A DNA stretch of 64,000 nucleotides from assembly GCF_000143415.4 (NCBI RefSeq), contig NW_003314440.1:78895-142894 (forward strand). The letters are read 5' to 3'. This document shows positions 23,801 to 34,729 of the stretch, piece after piece. This DNA is from Selaginella moellendorffii (lineage: Eukaryota > Streptophyta > Lycopodiopsida > Selaginellales > Selaginellaceae). Each line of letters opens with the position of its first letter. The first letter of the stretch is position 1. The position numbers and the translations under genes were made by a program. The notes beneath the pieces are model-generated. The model did not search any database and was not told the origin of the DNA. It worked only from the letters and a program-made list of their open reading frames with translations.

Positions 23801-26800
23801 AAGCCTGTTGCTGTGAGGACCGCCAATGCACCTGACGTGAGTGATCCGGATCTTGTTGCTCAACAGCAGGTTGGTACAAGAAAATTTCTCCTGGCTTTAT
23901 TGAAGAAGCTGGTGTGCAGGCACAGCTGTGGCAGCTGGCTCAACGTACAACTGCCCTTCCATTCGGACGTGGTGCTTTTACACTCTCCACCTTGCGTCCT
24001 TTGCTGACCGAGGTTTGTTTTACTTCTTGTTCGAGAGCTTCAACCCTCTTGCTGCAGGCCCTTCCAATTCCTAAACTGGTTTTAGCTGGACGTCTTCCTT
24101 CACAGCACGACGCAACTGTATGTAACCACCGCCTCAACGTACAGCGACTAATGCTTTTGAGCAGGTCAATCTGGACGTAAATGCGGGGAACGTCTCCGAG
24201 TTCACTTCGTGGCCAGAGTTTCATAATGGTGTTGCTGCTGGGCTACGGCTGGCACCCGGTCAGGTAAAAGAGAGAGAAAAACTATTGTCTTGTGATTGAT
24301 GTGCAACACAGGCTAAAATTACTCGTACATGGATCGTATACAACAAACCGGATGAGCCTAGCTACGAGCATGCTGGATTTCTCATGTCCCTGGGGCTTCA
24401 TAAGCACTTGGCAGTCTTAGCTGCTACTGATGTGTTCAGATATTTGGCCCAGGTTTGATGGATGTATTAACATCTCTAGAGTCCAACAAGTGTTGTTTTA
24501 GGAGCATGACCCCACAACTGTTGGTATTCTTCTTGGAATGGCAGCTGCACATAGAGGGACCATGGATCCAGCCATGTCAAAGGTAAATAAATACTGGGGT
24601 ACCCTCTGGCTATACGAGATTGCGTATTTTCCAGATGCTTTATCTTCACATTCCTGCGCGCCACCCACCATCGTTTCCGGAGCTGGAGTTATCTTCTTTG
24701 CTACAGGTAAGTATGTTGGTGAATCTTGTCAAGTGGCTGCTGACACTCTAATATACTTCAGTCGGCGGCACTTATGGCAGTAGGCCTGCTTTATCAAGGA
24801 TCAGCCCATCGCCTCACGACAGAAATTTTACTGGTATGCGTTTTCGTGTTTTGCCTTGAGCTAAACAGTGATAAATTCAGGCGGAGATTGGCCGTAAACC
24901 TGGTAGTGACAGTTCTTTAGACCGTGAGGGCTATGCACTTGCTGCTGGTGTGGCCCTTGGTCTAGTTACTTTAGGTAAATGGCTATGTTGTGTTTGGAAA
25001 CATGGTAAAACTTTCCTGCAGGCAGAGGAAAGGATGCTTGGGGTCTTGCCGACTTGCAAATTGAAGATCGATTGCGCCATTATATGTGTGGTGGTAGTGA
25101 AACGTCCGATGTAAGTCTTTGGGTTTATCTAATGTGTGACACTGAAACACTTCGGCTGAAATGCAGGAATACCGTCGAAGGTTTGATGGGGCTAGCGGCT
25201 TCTCATCCGTTTCCAAGAGCTTTGATGACCAGAATCAGACTGGTGGCCAGGTTAATGTTTCTATAACTTTCTACGTCAAACTCAAGACACTGATGACTTT
25301 CACAGGTCATGGAAGGGTCCATTGTAAATTTGGACGTGACTGCACCCGGGGCAACGCTTGCTCTTGCTCTCATGTTCATGAAGGTAGTTAAAGATTGACC
25401 GTTTTTTTTCTTTTGTCCAACTCTTTTTGTACAGACAAACGATCACGTTGTAGCTGCAAGACTTGCCATACCCGATACACATTTTGCACTCGAGTATGTC
25501 AGACCAGATTTTATCCTTCTTCGGCTGATTGCTCGTAGCTTAATTTTATGGGACAGGTTGGTGACCCTTCATACTGAAAGTTTTGTTTTAACTGGTTTAC
25601 ATAGTGTGCAAGCCACAGAGGAGTGGATTCAGTCTCAAGTGCCCGATATTATACGCCAGGCTGTCGTCCAGGCCAAGGGTAGCGACGCCGGTGCAGACGT
25701 CACTCCTGATTTAGACATGGAAGCACTTACCCAAGCGCACGTAAATATTCTTGCTGGGGCGTGCCTGTCTATTGGTAACCTGGCCATTTTTCTCTTGACT
25801 TGACATCTAGCTGAATCGCAATCCAGGTCTCCGCTATGCTGGTACGGCTAATGCTGAAGCACAAACGCTGCTACAGCACTATGCTTTGTATTTCATGAAA
25901 GAGGTGACTCTGACTATTCATGGCTATCTGATTTCACGTGCATGCTGCTGGCAGAAATCTCAAGCTGCTTCTGGGACCTCCCCAAACGACCGACGTGTAG
26001 ACAGAGGGACGCTGGAAACATGTCTCGATGTGGCTGTTCTGTCTTTGAGTGTGGTAAGTGCTAGCTGTTCTTTCGGTGTCCACTATCCACGGTTTGCATC
26101 TAGGTTATGGCTGGTACCGGACATCTGGAGACCCTCAGGCTTTTGCGCTACCTTCGACAAAGAAACGACACAGATATTGTCTATGGGAACCATATGGCAG
26201 TAAGTTTTACAGTAATATCTCGCCAAAAAAAATTCCTTTGCTCTTTCATCGCAGGTAAGTTTGGCAATAGGATTTTTGTTTCTTGGAGGAGGCTCCCTTA
26301 CATTCTCAACCAGCAATGGCGCTGTCGCTGCACTACTCATATCCTTGTATCCCAGATTTCCAACCTCGCCTAATGATCATCGCTGTCATCTTCAAGTACG
26401 TTTTTCGAGTTATTAATGATGTTGAGACTGAACTTGTTTGCAAGGCGTTTCGTCACCTGTACGTTCTTGCGACGGAAGCGCGATGTGTGCAGACAATGGA
26501 TGTGGATACCGGCTTATTAGTATATGCACCCCTTGAGATGACGCTACATGAGACGAGCTTGCACTGCGAGACCACATTCAGCAGAGTCTCTCCTTGCATA
26601 CTTCCCGAACGCTCTGCTGTGAGTTGACATCTTCGTTGCTTATTCGCTCCTAACGCGTCTTCATTGAATAACAGTTGAAGCGAGTTCGCGTTTGCGGACC
26701 GCGGTATTGGTCTCAAGATATGCAATTTTTGCTTTCAGGTTAGCTTTTATCTCGATTTTTTTTTTTTTTTTCAATCTACATTAACTCCTGCCAGAAACTA

Positions 26801-27895
26801 AGCCGTGGTGGGAACATGGAGAAACGGGGGATCCTTTCAACGGAGGCGTTTTGTATGTCAAACGAAAAGTCGGGGCGCGCTCGTATGCAGATGATCCCAT
26901 TGGCTCTCGTTCTCTTCTTTCGCGAGCTTTACAGCGGGTCTTGGTAATTTTTCATTTTGCTCTTATGAGCTAAGTAACTGGTGCGTTTTATACCGCAGGT
27001 AGACGAGAATGCGGATTTTACCATCCGGGACCAGTCGAAGGTTGATGAGCTTGTGGGTGCTTTCTCTTCGGATCCAAGTTTACTAGCCTTTGCGCATCTT
27101 TTCTGCAGTAGCAGGTTAAACTGTTTTCACTCTATTTTTTTTCTTGTCCTTACCACCTTCTCTCTCAGTTTCCGCGGTGAATTTCAAGACTTCTGCCTAC
27201 TGGCTTTGTTCGAGTGCGTAAGCATGGATAAGCCCGCGTTGTTGCAGGCAAGCATTTTCATTTCCTTCTTTTGTACAATTCAACGTTGCTGTTTCCAGAC
27301 ATACATTGGGCTGTACACGTCCGTGGAAGCTCTAATTAACCGAGTCACAGGGCGGGGGAACTGTTCCGAAAGCTTGTTCTACGCCTGTCTTGCTGTGCAA
27401 AATCTGAAGGTTGGAGCTGTCTTAGTCTCGCGATCTAAATCTCGTCCTTTGCTCTTCCAGGTGTCTTTAGCATACTGCGGGGCAGCAGGTCATGACCCTG
27501 CGTTACAAGGGCCATCACTCATACAGCGAACGTTTCTCGTGTCACTGGCGAAGCGGATGGACGATATCTTAACCCATTGGAAATGTAGGCGATTCGAGGA
27601 CCGTGAGCAACTTGGACCGCCACCTGAGTTGATTTCTTACTTGAGTTCACACACCTGGCCCAGGGAGTCAGGGAGCAGCGAGGACATACAGAGGCTCATG
27701 TTCGCTTGTTACGTTAGCTGGGAGGGAGTTCCCCAGCCAGCTCTGGTGACCAAAGCGTTGCTAGAGATACAGCAATCCATACCGGATTGGTCCAAGCAAG
27801 ACAGAAACTCCTTGCTTCCAATGCTGGCATCTTTGCTACCTGGTACACCTCCGAGAACATTACTTCAAATCACTTATTGTCTGCCGTTGCTGTAA
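20807..27895 (+). CDS. APC1: Anaphase-promoting complex subunit 1
   Basis: Largest scaffold subunit of the APC/C ubiquitin ligase, nuclear, controlling mitotic exit. ATG 20807 starts MGRAFCVLSEFEPFG, matching the plant APC1 N-terminus, followed by YFLFDP and EEEIFIRDN. About 30 small exons with 45-100-bp introns follow. Identity is clear in the proteasome/cyclosome-repeat region (about 24400-26350), with segments such as GLLYQGSAHRLTTEILLAEI, DREGYALAAGVALGLVTLG, KDAWGLADLQIEDRLRHYM, then a YVRPDF-type strand near 25500. The end is LLQITYCLPLL, stop 27893-27895. Exon boundaries inside 21000-22500 are the least certain. No gross truncation is seen. Confidence 0.9.
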
Positions 27896-27958
27896 ACAAA
27901 GCGCTGTTTAGCAAGAAAAATATTTGTGGCTCCTAGCTTGAGGGTGTGGCTGTCTTCC

Positions 27959-29170
27959 ATGGCCACCGCAGCTCTTAGCAACCACCCAGTTCTGGGCATC
28001 AGAAGATCGTCACTCTGTAAGTTGTGCGATTTCTTCTGCTTCTCACACTGTTTGTTTTGTGTTTGCAGATAGCTCTTCACTTGCGGAATGTGAAGCGATC
28101 AGGCAGACAAAGCTGGTACCGCGGCGGAAGCTGCGAATTGCTGCCGTTGCCTCGGAGAAGACTATCGACAGGTACTGATGGTTTGCCATGATTTTGCTTC
28201 GTTGCCGCTCCAATTTGCGGTGTGTATGAGCAGATATACTCGCCCGTCATGGTCGGCATTCGAGCTTGGCAAGTTTCCAGTCTGGTGGCAAGCAAGTGAT
28301 GGCCAGCCTCCTACTGCTGTAAGTGAGCTTCTCATTTTCAAAGTCTTTGGCACAGTGAGTGTGATAAATATATTATCAAGCAGGGAGGGCAGCTCATCAT
28401 TTTCTTCAATCCGGACGCGTCTTCCTTGAAGCCCAACGATGTCTACGGGGTTGCCTTCAACGGTAAGCGTCTGCGGTCTATCATTTTCCTCAAATCCTGG
28501 CGTTTGTTTGCAGGAGGATTCAACCAGCCAATTATGTGTGGAGGCGAGCCACGAATCATGACAAAGAAGGATCGCGGCAACTCTTGTGCTCCTTTGTACA
28601 GCATCAAGATCAATCTCCCAAAGCATAGTACGTGCCTGACGCGTTTGTCGGCATTAAACAACTATTCACATTCCGGCTTTGCTTGGCTGGCTGGCTGGCA
28701 GCACTGAGCTTGGAGTTTTCGTTTACAAATGGCAAGGACTGGGATGGGCCTTACAAGTTGAACGTGGCGGTGCCACCCAAGTTTCGGAACAAGCCTTCAA
28801 GTTTCTTCAGCGAGGTACTTGAAATTACACTGCTCGTGAAGTTCAAAGCAGTGATTGTCTTCCTCCTCTTCCTACCAGGGGCTGGCAGCCGAACTGTCCA
28901 AGGATGGAGCCTGTGACAATGCCATCTACCCAGAGGCAGTGCTGGTGATGGACAGATGCCCTCTACCGCCATACAATCCAGAGGCAAGTCAAGGCAAAAC
29001 GAGCGTGCTGTGGCTCAGCTTGTGTGAGTGCATTTTTGCAGGGGTGGAAGTGTGACTTGGATCTCAACCCGGGCTGTACAGACAAGGAGAACCCATTCTA
29101 CGACCCGCTCGCCACCGTAGACGACGGGACGTGCCCATACGTGGAAGAACAAGTTGAAAATGAGAATTAA
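27959..29170 (+). CDS. PIFI: PIFI-like chloroplast protein
   Basis: Resembles Arabidopsis PIFI (post-illumination chlorophyll fluorescence increase), a stromal protein affecting NDH-linked plastoquinone reduction. ATG 27959 starts [18 protein letters not shown], a transit-like leader, six to eight small exons in all. Matching blocks are [69 protein letters not shown] and CDLDLNPGC with the final VDDGTCP. Start is 63 bp after the APC1 stop. Family match is from recalled sequence pattern. Confidence 0.82.
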
Positions 29171-29206
29171 CTGTGTAACAAGGGTTTTGCTAGGGTCTAA
29201 GGCCAG

Positions 29207-29905
29207 ATGCTCTTTGTGAGGCGATGTCCAGCGGCGACGAGGAATGGGTGTGCGAGGCTGCTGCGGCGGTGGAGCTCCTCATCGTCCGAGGGAGAGGATG
29301 ACATCTTCGAGGACCGCATGAACATCAAGGTAAGCGAGGATAAATGTAGCTATGGCGTGCGAAAGATCAAGGAGTGGATCAAGGCAAGGTGCGCCTTTGC
29401 TCTCTTTCTTGGGAAGGGAATGAATGACGAGAGGTTTTGCAGGGAGCTGGACAACACGTACCGTGTGCGCCGGATCGTGGATCCGCTGGTTCACACGGGC
29501 ATGTACATAGAGTTCCCCCACCTGATAAGCATGTCGGTGGAGACGCACCCGATGGTGTGCACCTCCGACTTTGCCGAGACGGCCTTGATGCCGACGCTGG
29601 AGACGGTGGAGGACCCGAGTTACACCAAGGAGCTGGAGTCGCCCCGTCTCATCCTGCTGGAGCCGCTGGGTTACAACGAGCGCGCGTTTTGCCTCAAGCA
29701 CAAGGAGCCCAGCGAGCTCTTCGACCACATCCTCAAGCTGCGCAAGCTGCTGCTCAAGGCCACCGCCCAGGACGGCATCGTGGAGCTCCCCGGCGGCGAG
29801 ACCATCGACATGAGAGCACCGTGGGCGATCAAGGCGGACAAGGCCGAGCGCGCCAAAAAGGAGCAAGTGCCCATCTACGTCAAGTCGGACTATGGCCCAG
29901 CGTGA
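29207..29905 (+). CDS. Unrecognised putative mitochondrial protein
   Basis: ATG 29207 opens MLFVRRCPAATRNGCARLLR, an Arg-rich mitochondrial-type presequence. The remaining about 190 aa are soluble and charged, with blocks YRVRRIVDPLVHTGMYIEFP, METHP-like VETHPMV, LILLEPLGYNERAFCLKHKE and PWAIKADKAERAKKE. A 54-nt segment (29389-29442) has GT...TTTTGCAG ends and a length divisible by three with no stop, so it is probably an intron even though the frame stays open. An additional gtaagc at 29330 could be another donor. I do not recognise the family. It begins 36 bp after the PIFI-like stop. Confidence 0.72.
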   Translation: MLFVRRCPAATRNGCARLLRRWSSSSSEGEDDIFEDRMNIKVSEDKCSYGVRKIKEWIKARCAFALFLGKGMNDERFCRELDNTYRVRRIVDPLVHTGMYIEFPHLISMSVETHPMVCTSDFAETALMPTLETVEDPSYTKELESPRLILLEPLGYNERAFCLKHKEPSELFDHILKLRKLLLKATAQDGIVELPGGETIDMRAPWAIKADKAERAKKEQVPIYVKSDYGPA

Positions 29906-30664
29906 GTGCGAGTGACACTATCGATGGCGGATGGATCATGGCATTGCTTGCTCCTCCCAAGCTCTTTGCTTTGCACAGGAAATGCCATATTCTTATACTT
30001 GGACGATGCGGCTTGTCTGATTCGTTCGTTTGCCCTGCTTTGACATTTGGATTCCTCCATTTCCACGATCACAGTCAGGATCACACTAACCAACAGCAAC
30101 CCAACTGCCAACAACAAAAAGAGATTACCTTTAGATACTTCGATACTTTTACTTGAAAGGAAAAGCTCCTGGCTGCCAAAGCCACAGCCATGCTGTGAAA
30201 CTCCAATGCGTGCCAGCTTATTAGTATGGCGTATCTTGCGATGCGCATCCATGGGCATGCTAGTGACCGTGGGTCTGTCATGTGGTCCAGCGGTCCCACA
30301 GAACGACCGCCAACGGCCAAACTACCATACGGCGCGGGGCCGTATAACCGTCCTCCTCTACGGCGAGGTGGAAATACTTTGACGGTGGCGGAGAGATCTG
30401 GACCGTCCGTCAATTATGGTGTGTCACGGGCCAGCCAGCCTGGCCATCTCCAGCTGTTTGCGAGTACGGCCGATACGTTGTTGTCTGGTTAACAGCCCTT
30501 GGTTGTTTTGTGACCATATAAAATGGGCCTCACCTACATTGCTATGAAGCTTCCCTGTTTCTAGGGCTCCTCGTTTTCTCCTTTTTGATTCTTCTTCTTT
30601 TCGTTTTTTAATTTGTTCCTTCGTCTTCCTTTAGTTTTTGAGAGACAGAGAAGAGTGAGGAGCG
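29906..30664. promoter_or_regulatory. MYB promoter region with TATA box
   Basis: About 760 bp without a gene. A TATA box (ATATAAAAT) lies at 30517-30525, about 140 bp before the MYB ATG; a CT/T-rich leader follows. No other gene, RNA or repeat is supported. Confidence 0.6.
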
Positions 30665-31693
30665 ATGGAGGTGCTCAAGCCCAGTGCCGTCAGCACGAGC
30701 AGCGGCAGTAGCAACACCAGCAGCTGCGACAAGGATCTCGAGGAGAGGATCAAAGGTCCATGGAGCCCGGAGGAGGATGCCGCGCTCCAGCAGCTGGTGG
30801 AGCAGCATGGCGCTCGCAACTGGTCTGTTATAAGCAAGGGCATTGCGGGGCGATCGGGCAAGTCGTGCCGGCTGAGGTGGTGCAATCAGCTCAGCCCGCA
30901 AGTGGAGCATCGCCCCTTCACTGCTGCCGAGGACGCAGCCATCGTCCGTGCGCACTTGTTGCACGGGAACAAGTGGGCAACCATCGCGCGCTTGCTCCCG
31001 GGCCGCACGGACAATGCCATCAAGAATCACTGGAACTCCACGCTGCGCCGGAGGGCGGCCACCATGACGGTTGCTACTGCTGCTGCTGCTACTGGGGAGA
31101 GACACGACGACTCCCGTGCCAGCACCAAGCGCAGCTGCTGTGACATGATGAATCACAGCGACGAGCCGGAGCAGGATCTGCAAGAGGCAGTGACGAAGAA
31201 GAGCGATGCTCGCATTGGAAGTCCTCCCCCACTGTTCAAGCCGGCATCAAAGCTTCCGAGCCCGCCTCTCGGCCAGGAATCAGCAGCGGCGACGATGGCG
31301 ACTGAGAGAACAGATCCTCCGACATCTCTCAGCCTCTGTTTGCCCGGCTCCATTGAAGATACGACCACAGCGGCCATCGCCAAGCGTGCCATGGAAGAAG
31401 GAAGACAGAAAACCCCGGCATCTTTCCTCTCGCTGGCTCATGCAATCCAGGAGAAGGATCTGGCATCACTGCCTAGAGGTGGCTACTTGAGAATGGAAGA
31501 GGTAGTCGACCTCATGGCTGCTGCCATCAGAGCGGCGGTGTCTCTCTCCCTGGCACCCATCCTTCGCCACGCCTCCCCGCCGATGAGCGTGGAAGGTGAT
31601 GATCGCATGGGATTGATGCTGCGGGACATGGTGTCGAGAGAAGTTAGCAGCTACATGGCTGCGGCCGCTAGCTTCCCACCCAAGCAAACCTGA
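30665..31693 (+). CDS. R2R3-MYB transcription factor, subgroup 22 (MYB44/73/77-like)
   Basis: Nuclear DNA-binding regulator, 342 aa, intronless as is usual for subgroup 22. R2 begins [17 protein letters not shown] with W residues in place, and contains [18 protein letters not shown]3 begins [15 protein letters not shown] and ends [18 protein letters not shown]. The subgroup phrases [17 protein letters not shown] and, later, TSLSLCLPG are present. The latter is an LxLxL EAR-type repression motif at about residue 220. In angiosperms this group acts in ABA, auxin and stress responses. TATA box about 140 bp upstream. Confidence 0.95.
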   Translation: MEVLKPSAVSTSSGSSNTSSCDKDLEERIKGPWSPEEDAALQQLVEQHGARNWSVISKGIAGRSGKSCRLRWCNQLSPQVEHRPFTAAEDAAIVRAHLLHGNKWATIARLLPGRTDNAIKNHWNSTLRRRAATMTVATAAAATGERHDDSRASTKRSCCDMMNHSDEPEQDLQEAVTKKSDARIGSPPPLFKPASKLPSPPLGQESAAATMATERTDPPTSLSLCLPGSIEDTTTAAIAKRAMEEGRQKTPASFLSLAHAIQEKDLASLPRGGYLRMEEVVDLMAAAIRAAVSLSLAPILRHASPPMSVEGDDRMGLMLRDMVSREVSSYMAAAASFPPKQT

Positions 31694-31999
31694 GAGACAG
31701 ACCACCGGCGTAGCTTGTACTAGGCACTATACCCTCTCCTGGTAAGTTAATGAGAGTATGATGATCGCGACTTGGAAATCGCTCGTTTCTTGTGGTTGTT
31801 CCAGCCAGCATTGAATGTGACCCTTTGGTTTCATGGCAGCTGGACCGATTGATTGATTGATTGATGCATACATCCAGACCACAATCCCAACAAACGAATC
31901 GCGCGCCAGCCAGCAACAACCTCTCGTACCAAACTAAGTATCCCTTCCCGATATGGGCTTGGAGATTCTCTTTCCTGGGCCGTACAAAACGAGTGCTTT
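31694..31999. other. Intergenic between convergent MYB and PPR genes
   Basis: About 300 bp of 3' flank. It contains a short (TTGA)n run at about 31849-31865 and nothing else supported. Confidence 0.5.
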
Positions 32000-34660
32000 T
32001 TACGTTCTCACCACGGGTGAAGCTTTGTAGAGATTCGAGGTGAGGATATAGGGGGCGGAGCTCTGCGGATCCAGCTCCCAGGCCTGCTGAGCAGCAAGTG
32101 CCCCACCTTGAACATGTCCATGCATGTTACACCCCCCAACCAAGGCCAGCCACACCTGCATGTCTGGTTCGTATGACATGGTGGCAACCAGCTGCTCAGC
32201 GTCACGCAGCCTCCCAGAGCGGGCCAAAACATCCACCATGCAGCTGAAGTGGTCAGCCTCTGGCAGGATCCAAAACTCGCGCTGCATCTTCACGAAGTGA
32301 GCGATCGAGCGGAAGAGCATGCCCGCGTGGCTGTAGCTTGCAAGCAGTATCACAGAGGTCACCTCGTTGGGCATCTCACCCTCGACGATCATGTGGGTAG
32401 CAACTTCGCCCGCTTCGGCAAGATGACCACTGTGGGCATATGCAGCAACCATGGAGTTCCAGCTGACAACGCTTCGCTCACTCATTTGATTGAATGTTCG
32501 CCTTGCTCGGGCTGCATTGCAGCACTTTCCGAGCATCCTAATCAGCGCATTATCGATCAGCACGGACCGGATACCGCTGCTCACACTTCTCGCGTACACA
32601 AACTCCGCATCCTTCGTATGGGCCGGCGGCCTCAGGCACGCTTCGGGGATGGACGTCAAAGATATCTCGTTAGCGTCGATGCCCCTGGCCTCCATCAGTT
32701 TAAAGCTTGCGAGTGCCTCCGACCCGCATCCATTCTGAATAAAAGCCGTCAACATTGCATTCCACGCTGCAACATCGTGCTCGGGCATCGCCTCAAAGCA
32801 AGCTTTTGCAGCCTCCAAGTCGCCGCCGAGAGAGTATGCGCCCACCATAGCAGTCCACGAAACCAGATCCCACTCCTTCATTCTGTCAAACGTGCTCCTG
32901 GCTTCGTCACTCCGCTTGCATCGCCCATAGAAGTAGATGAGCGAGTTCCAGACCTTGGTGCTGCTGCTGATGCTTGTGCACAGCCCCTGGATTTCTCGGC
33001 CAGCAGCCAAATCTGAAAGGCTGCCGCACGCATCTAGTACAGCAATGACGGTTATCTCGTCTGTCTCTATTGCCTCCACATCCATCGAAGCAAACAGCCG
33101 CAACGCATCCCGGCTCCTGCCACCCCGGGCCATGCCCGCCACCATTATGTTCCAGGAGATGACATCCCAGTCAGGAACCTCATCAAACAGAAGCTTAGCT
33201 TGGCGCAGATGCCCGTTAGCGCAATATGCCGCAAGCATGCCGTTCCAGGACACCACGTCCCGATACGGCATGCCGTCGTACACCCCTCGTGCCTCGCCAA
33301 CGCTGCCGCACTTACCATACATGTTGATGAGCGAGTTTTGGACGTTCAATTCAAGCTCGCAGCCGGCTTCTCTGACAAGCCGGTGGAGCTTTCGCCCCTC
33401 AGAAATCACGCCAAGCCCAGCGCAGGCATCCACGGCACTGACGAAGGTGATTGCGTTGGCCTTTACTTCCGCTGTCATGGAGCTCAAGAGCTGGATTGCC
33501 TGGCCAGGAAGCCCACTACGGGCCAGTGCGGAGATCATGGTATTCCACGAGACGACATCTCTGCATGGCATTCGATCGAACAGCTGCCGAGCCTCGGCAA
33601 CCCTCCCGTTCTGTGCCAGTGCCGCCAATGCAGCGTTCCACGACACCACATCTCTTGTCTCTTGGCGGCAGAAGAGATTCCATGCGTCACCAGGGCTGCC
33701 ACACTTGCCATACATGCTGATGAGTGCGTTCCCGACCTTGAGGCTCGGCACTCTACCCCTGCTTCTGATGATCGCGCAGTGAATTTGCTCCCCTCTCTTT
33801 AAGTCCCCCAGAACAGAGGACGCGTCTAGAGCAGCCAGGAACGTAACGTCATCAGCCTCGAACCCCTGCTCTCCCATGACATGGAAAAGCTCCAGGGCGT
33901 CGGCTGCACGGCCGGCCTGTGCACAGGCTGAGATGATCACGTTCCATGACACAACACTCCGTTTCTCTGGCGGCATCTCACCAAAGAAGATTGCCCGTGC
34001 TTCTTCCAGATGCCCATTCTGGGCATGTGCCGACATCAAAACGTTCCACGCCACCGTGTCTCGGTAATCAAGCCGATCGAACACCGCTCGAGCCCGAGCG
34101 ACACACCTGCATCTCCCAAACATGTTGATTAGTGCGACTGCGAGCTTAGGATCTAGTCTAGGATGGATAGCAACAATCCTATCGTGGATAGACTTACCCG
34201 TTTCGAGGTCTCGGAGGCTGGCGCAGGCCTGGATCACTCCCAGATAAGTCACCACGTTGGGTGTCACCTCGTCGCGCTCCATGCCCTGGAACAGCGCCAG
34301 GGCTTGGTGGCCACGGCCGGCACGGGCGAAGGCAGAGATGAGCGTGTTCCAGGACACCGTGTCCTTGGCGGGGTTGCGATCGAATGTGGCCCTGGCGTCG
34401 TCAAGGCGGCCATTGGCGGCGTAGGCCGCTGCCAGGATGTTGAAGGAGGTGGAGGTGGGATGGTCCATGGCCTGGAACACTTGCACCGCGCGGTCTAGCC
34501 TGCCACACTTGGCGTACATGTGGACGAGGAGGTCCTGGATGAGCTTCACCCTGTCCAGACCCCTTGCGCCGATGGCGGCGTGGAGGCTCACACCGCGGCG
34601 CGCATCCTTGCTGCGGATGCATTGCCGGAGGAGCACCACAATCTCGTGCTGCTCCTCCAT
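32000..34660 (-). CDS. Long PLS-class PPR protein (886 aa)
   Basis: Intronless PPR with about 20 or more repeats running nearly the whole length (LLVHMYAKCGRLDRAVQVFQ, then repeated VSWNTLISAFA-type units). ATG 34660 gives MEEQHEIVVLLRQC, with no evident transit peptide. The C-terminus begins an E motif (YILTSNLYK) and stops, with no complete E2/E+ or DYW. It may be a naturally short form or have lost its tail. Expected role is organellar RNA processing. Head-to-head with the HSF gene, 69 bp between start codons. Confidence 0.88.
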   Translation of the reverse strand: MEEQHEIVVLLRQCIRSKDARRGVSLHAAIGARGLDRVKLIQDLLVHMYAKCGRLDRAVQVFQAMDHPTSTSFNILAAAYAANGRLDDARATFDRNPAKDTVSWNTLISAFARAGRGHQALALFQGMERDEVTPNVVTYLGVIQACASLRDLETGKSIHDRIVAIHPRLDPKLAVALINMFGRCRCVARARAVFDRLDYRDTVAWNVLMSAHAQNGHLEEARAIFFGEMPPEKRSVVSWNVIISACAQAGRAADALELFHVMGEQGFEADDVTFLAALDASSVLGDLKRGEQIHCAIIRSRGRVPSLKVGNALISMYGKCGSPGDAWNLFCRQETRDVVSWNAALAALAQNGRVAEARQLFDRMPCRDVVSWNTMISALARSGLPGQAIQLLSSMTAEVKANAITFVSAVDACAGLGVISEGRKLHRLVREAGCELELNVQNSLINMYGKCGSVGEARGVYDGMPYRDVVSWNGMLAAYCANGHLRQAKLLFDEVPDWDVISWNIMVAGMARGGRSRDALRLFASMDVEAIETDEITVIAVLDACGSLSDLAAGREIQGLCTSISSSTKVWNSLIYFYGRCKRSDEARSTFDRMKEWDLVSWTAMVGAYSLGGDLEAAKACFEAMPEHDVAAWNAMLTAFIQNGCGSEALASFKLMEARGIDANEISLTSIPEACLRPPAHTKDAEFVYARSVSSGIRSVLIDNALIRMLGKCCNAARARRTFNQMSERSVVSWNSMVAAYAHSGHLAEAGEVATHMIVEGEMPNEVTSVILLASYSHAGMLFRSIAHFVKMQREFWILPEADHFSCMVDVLARSGRLRDAEQLVATMSYEPDMQVWLALVGGCNMHGHVQGGALAAQQAWELDPQSSAPYILTSNLYKASPVVRT

Positions 34661-34705
34661 CCCACATCGTGTACCCTAGCTAGCACACATTCTAGCTAGG
34701 GTTTG

Positions 34706-34726
34706 GATGGCGTTGTTCCCTGGCTG
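34706..34726 (+). promoter_or_regulatory. Upstream ORF (MALFPG) before the HSF start
   Basis: An ATG at 34706 opens a six-codon frame ending TGA at 34724-34726. The main HSF ATG at 34730 follows 3 nt later in another frame. If the leader starts upstream of 34706, ribosomes must skip or reinitiate past this uORF. Confidence 0.55.
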
Positions 34727-34729
34727 ACA

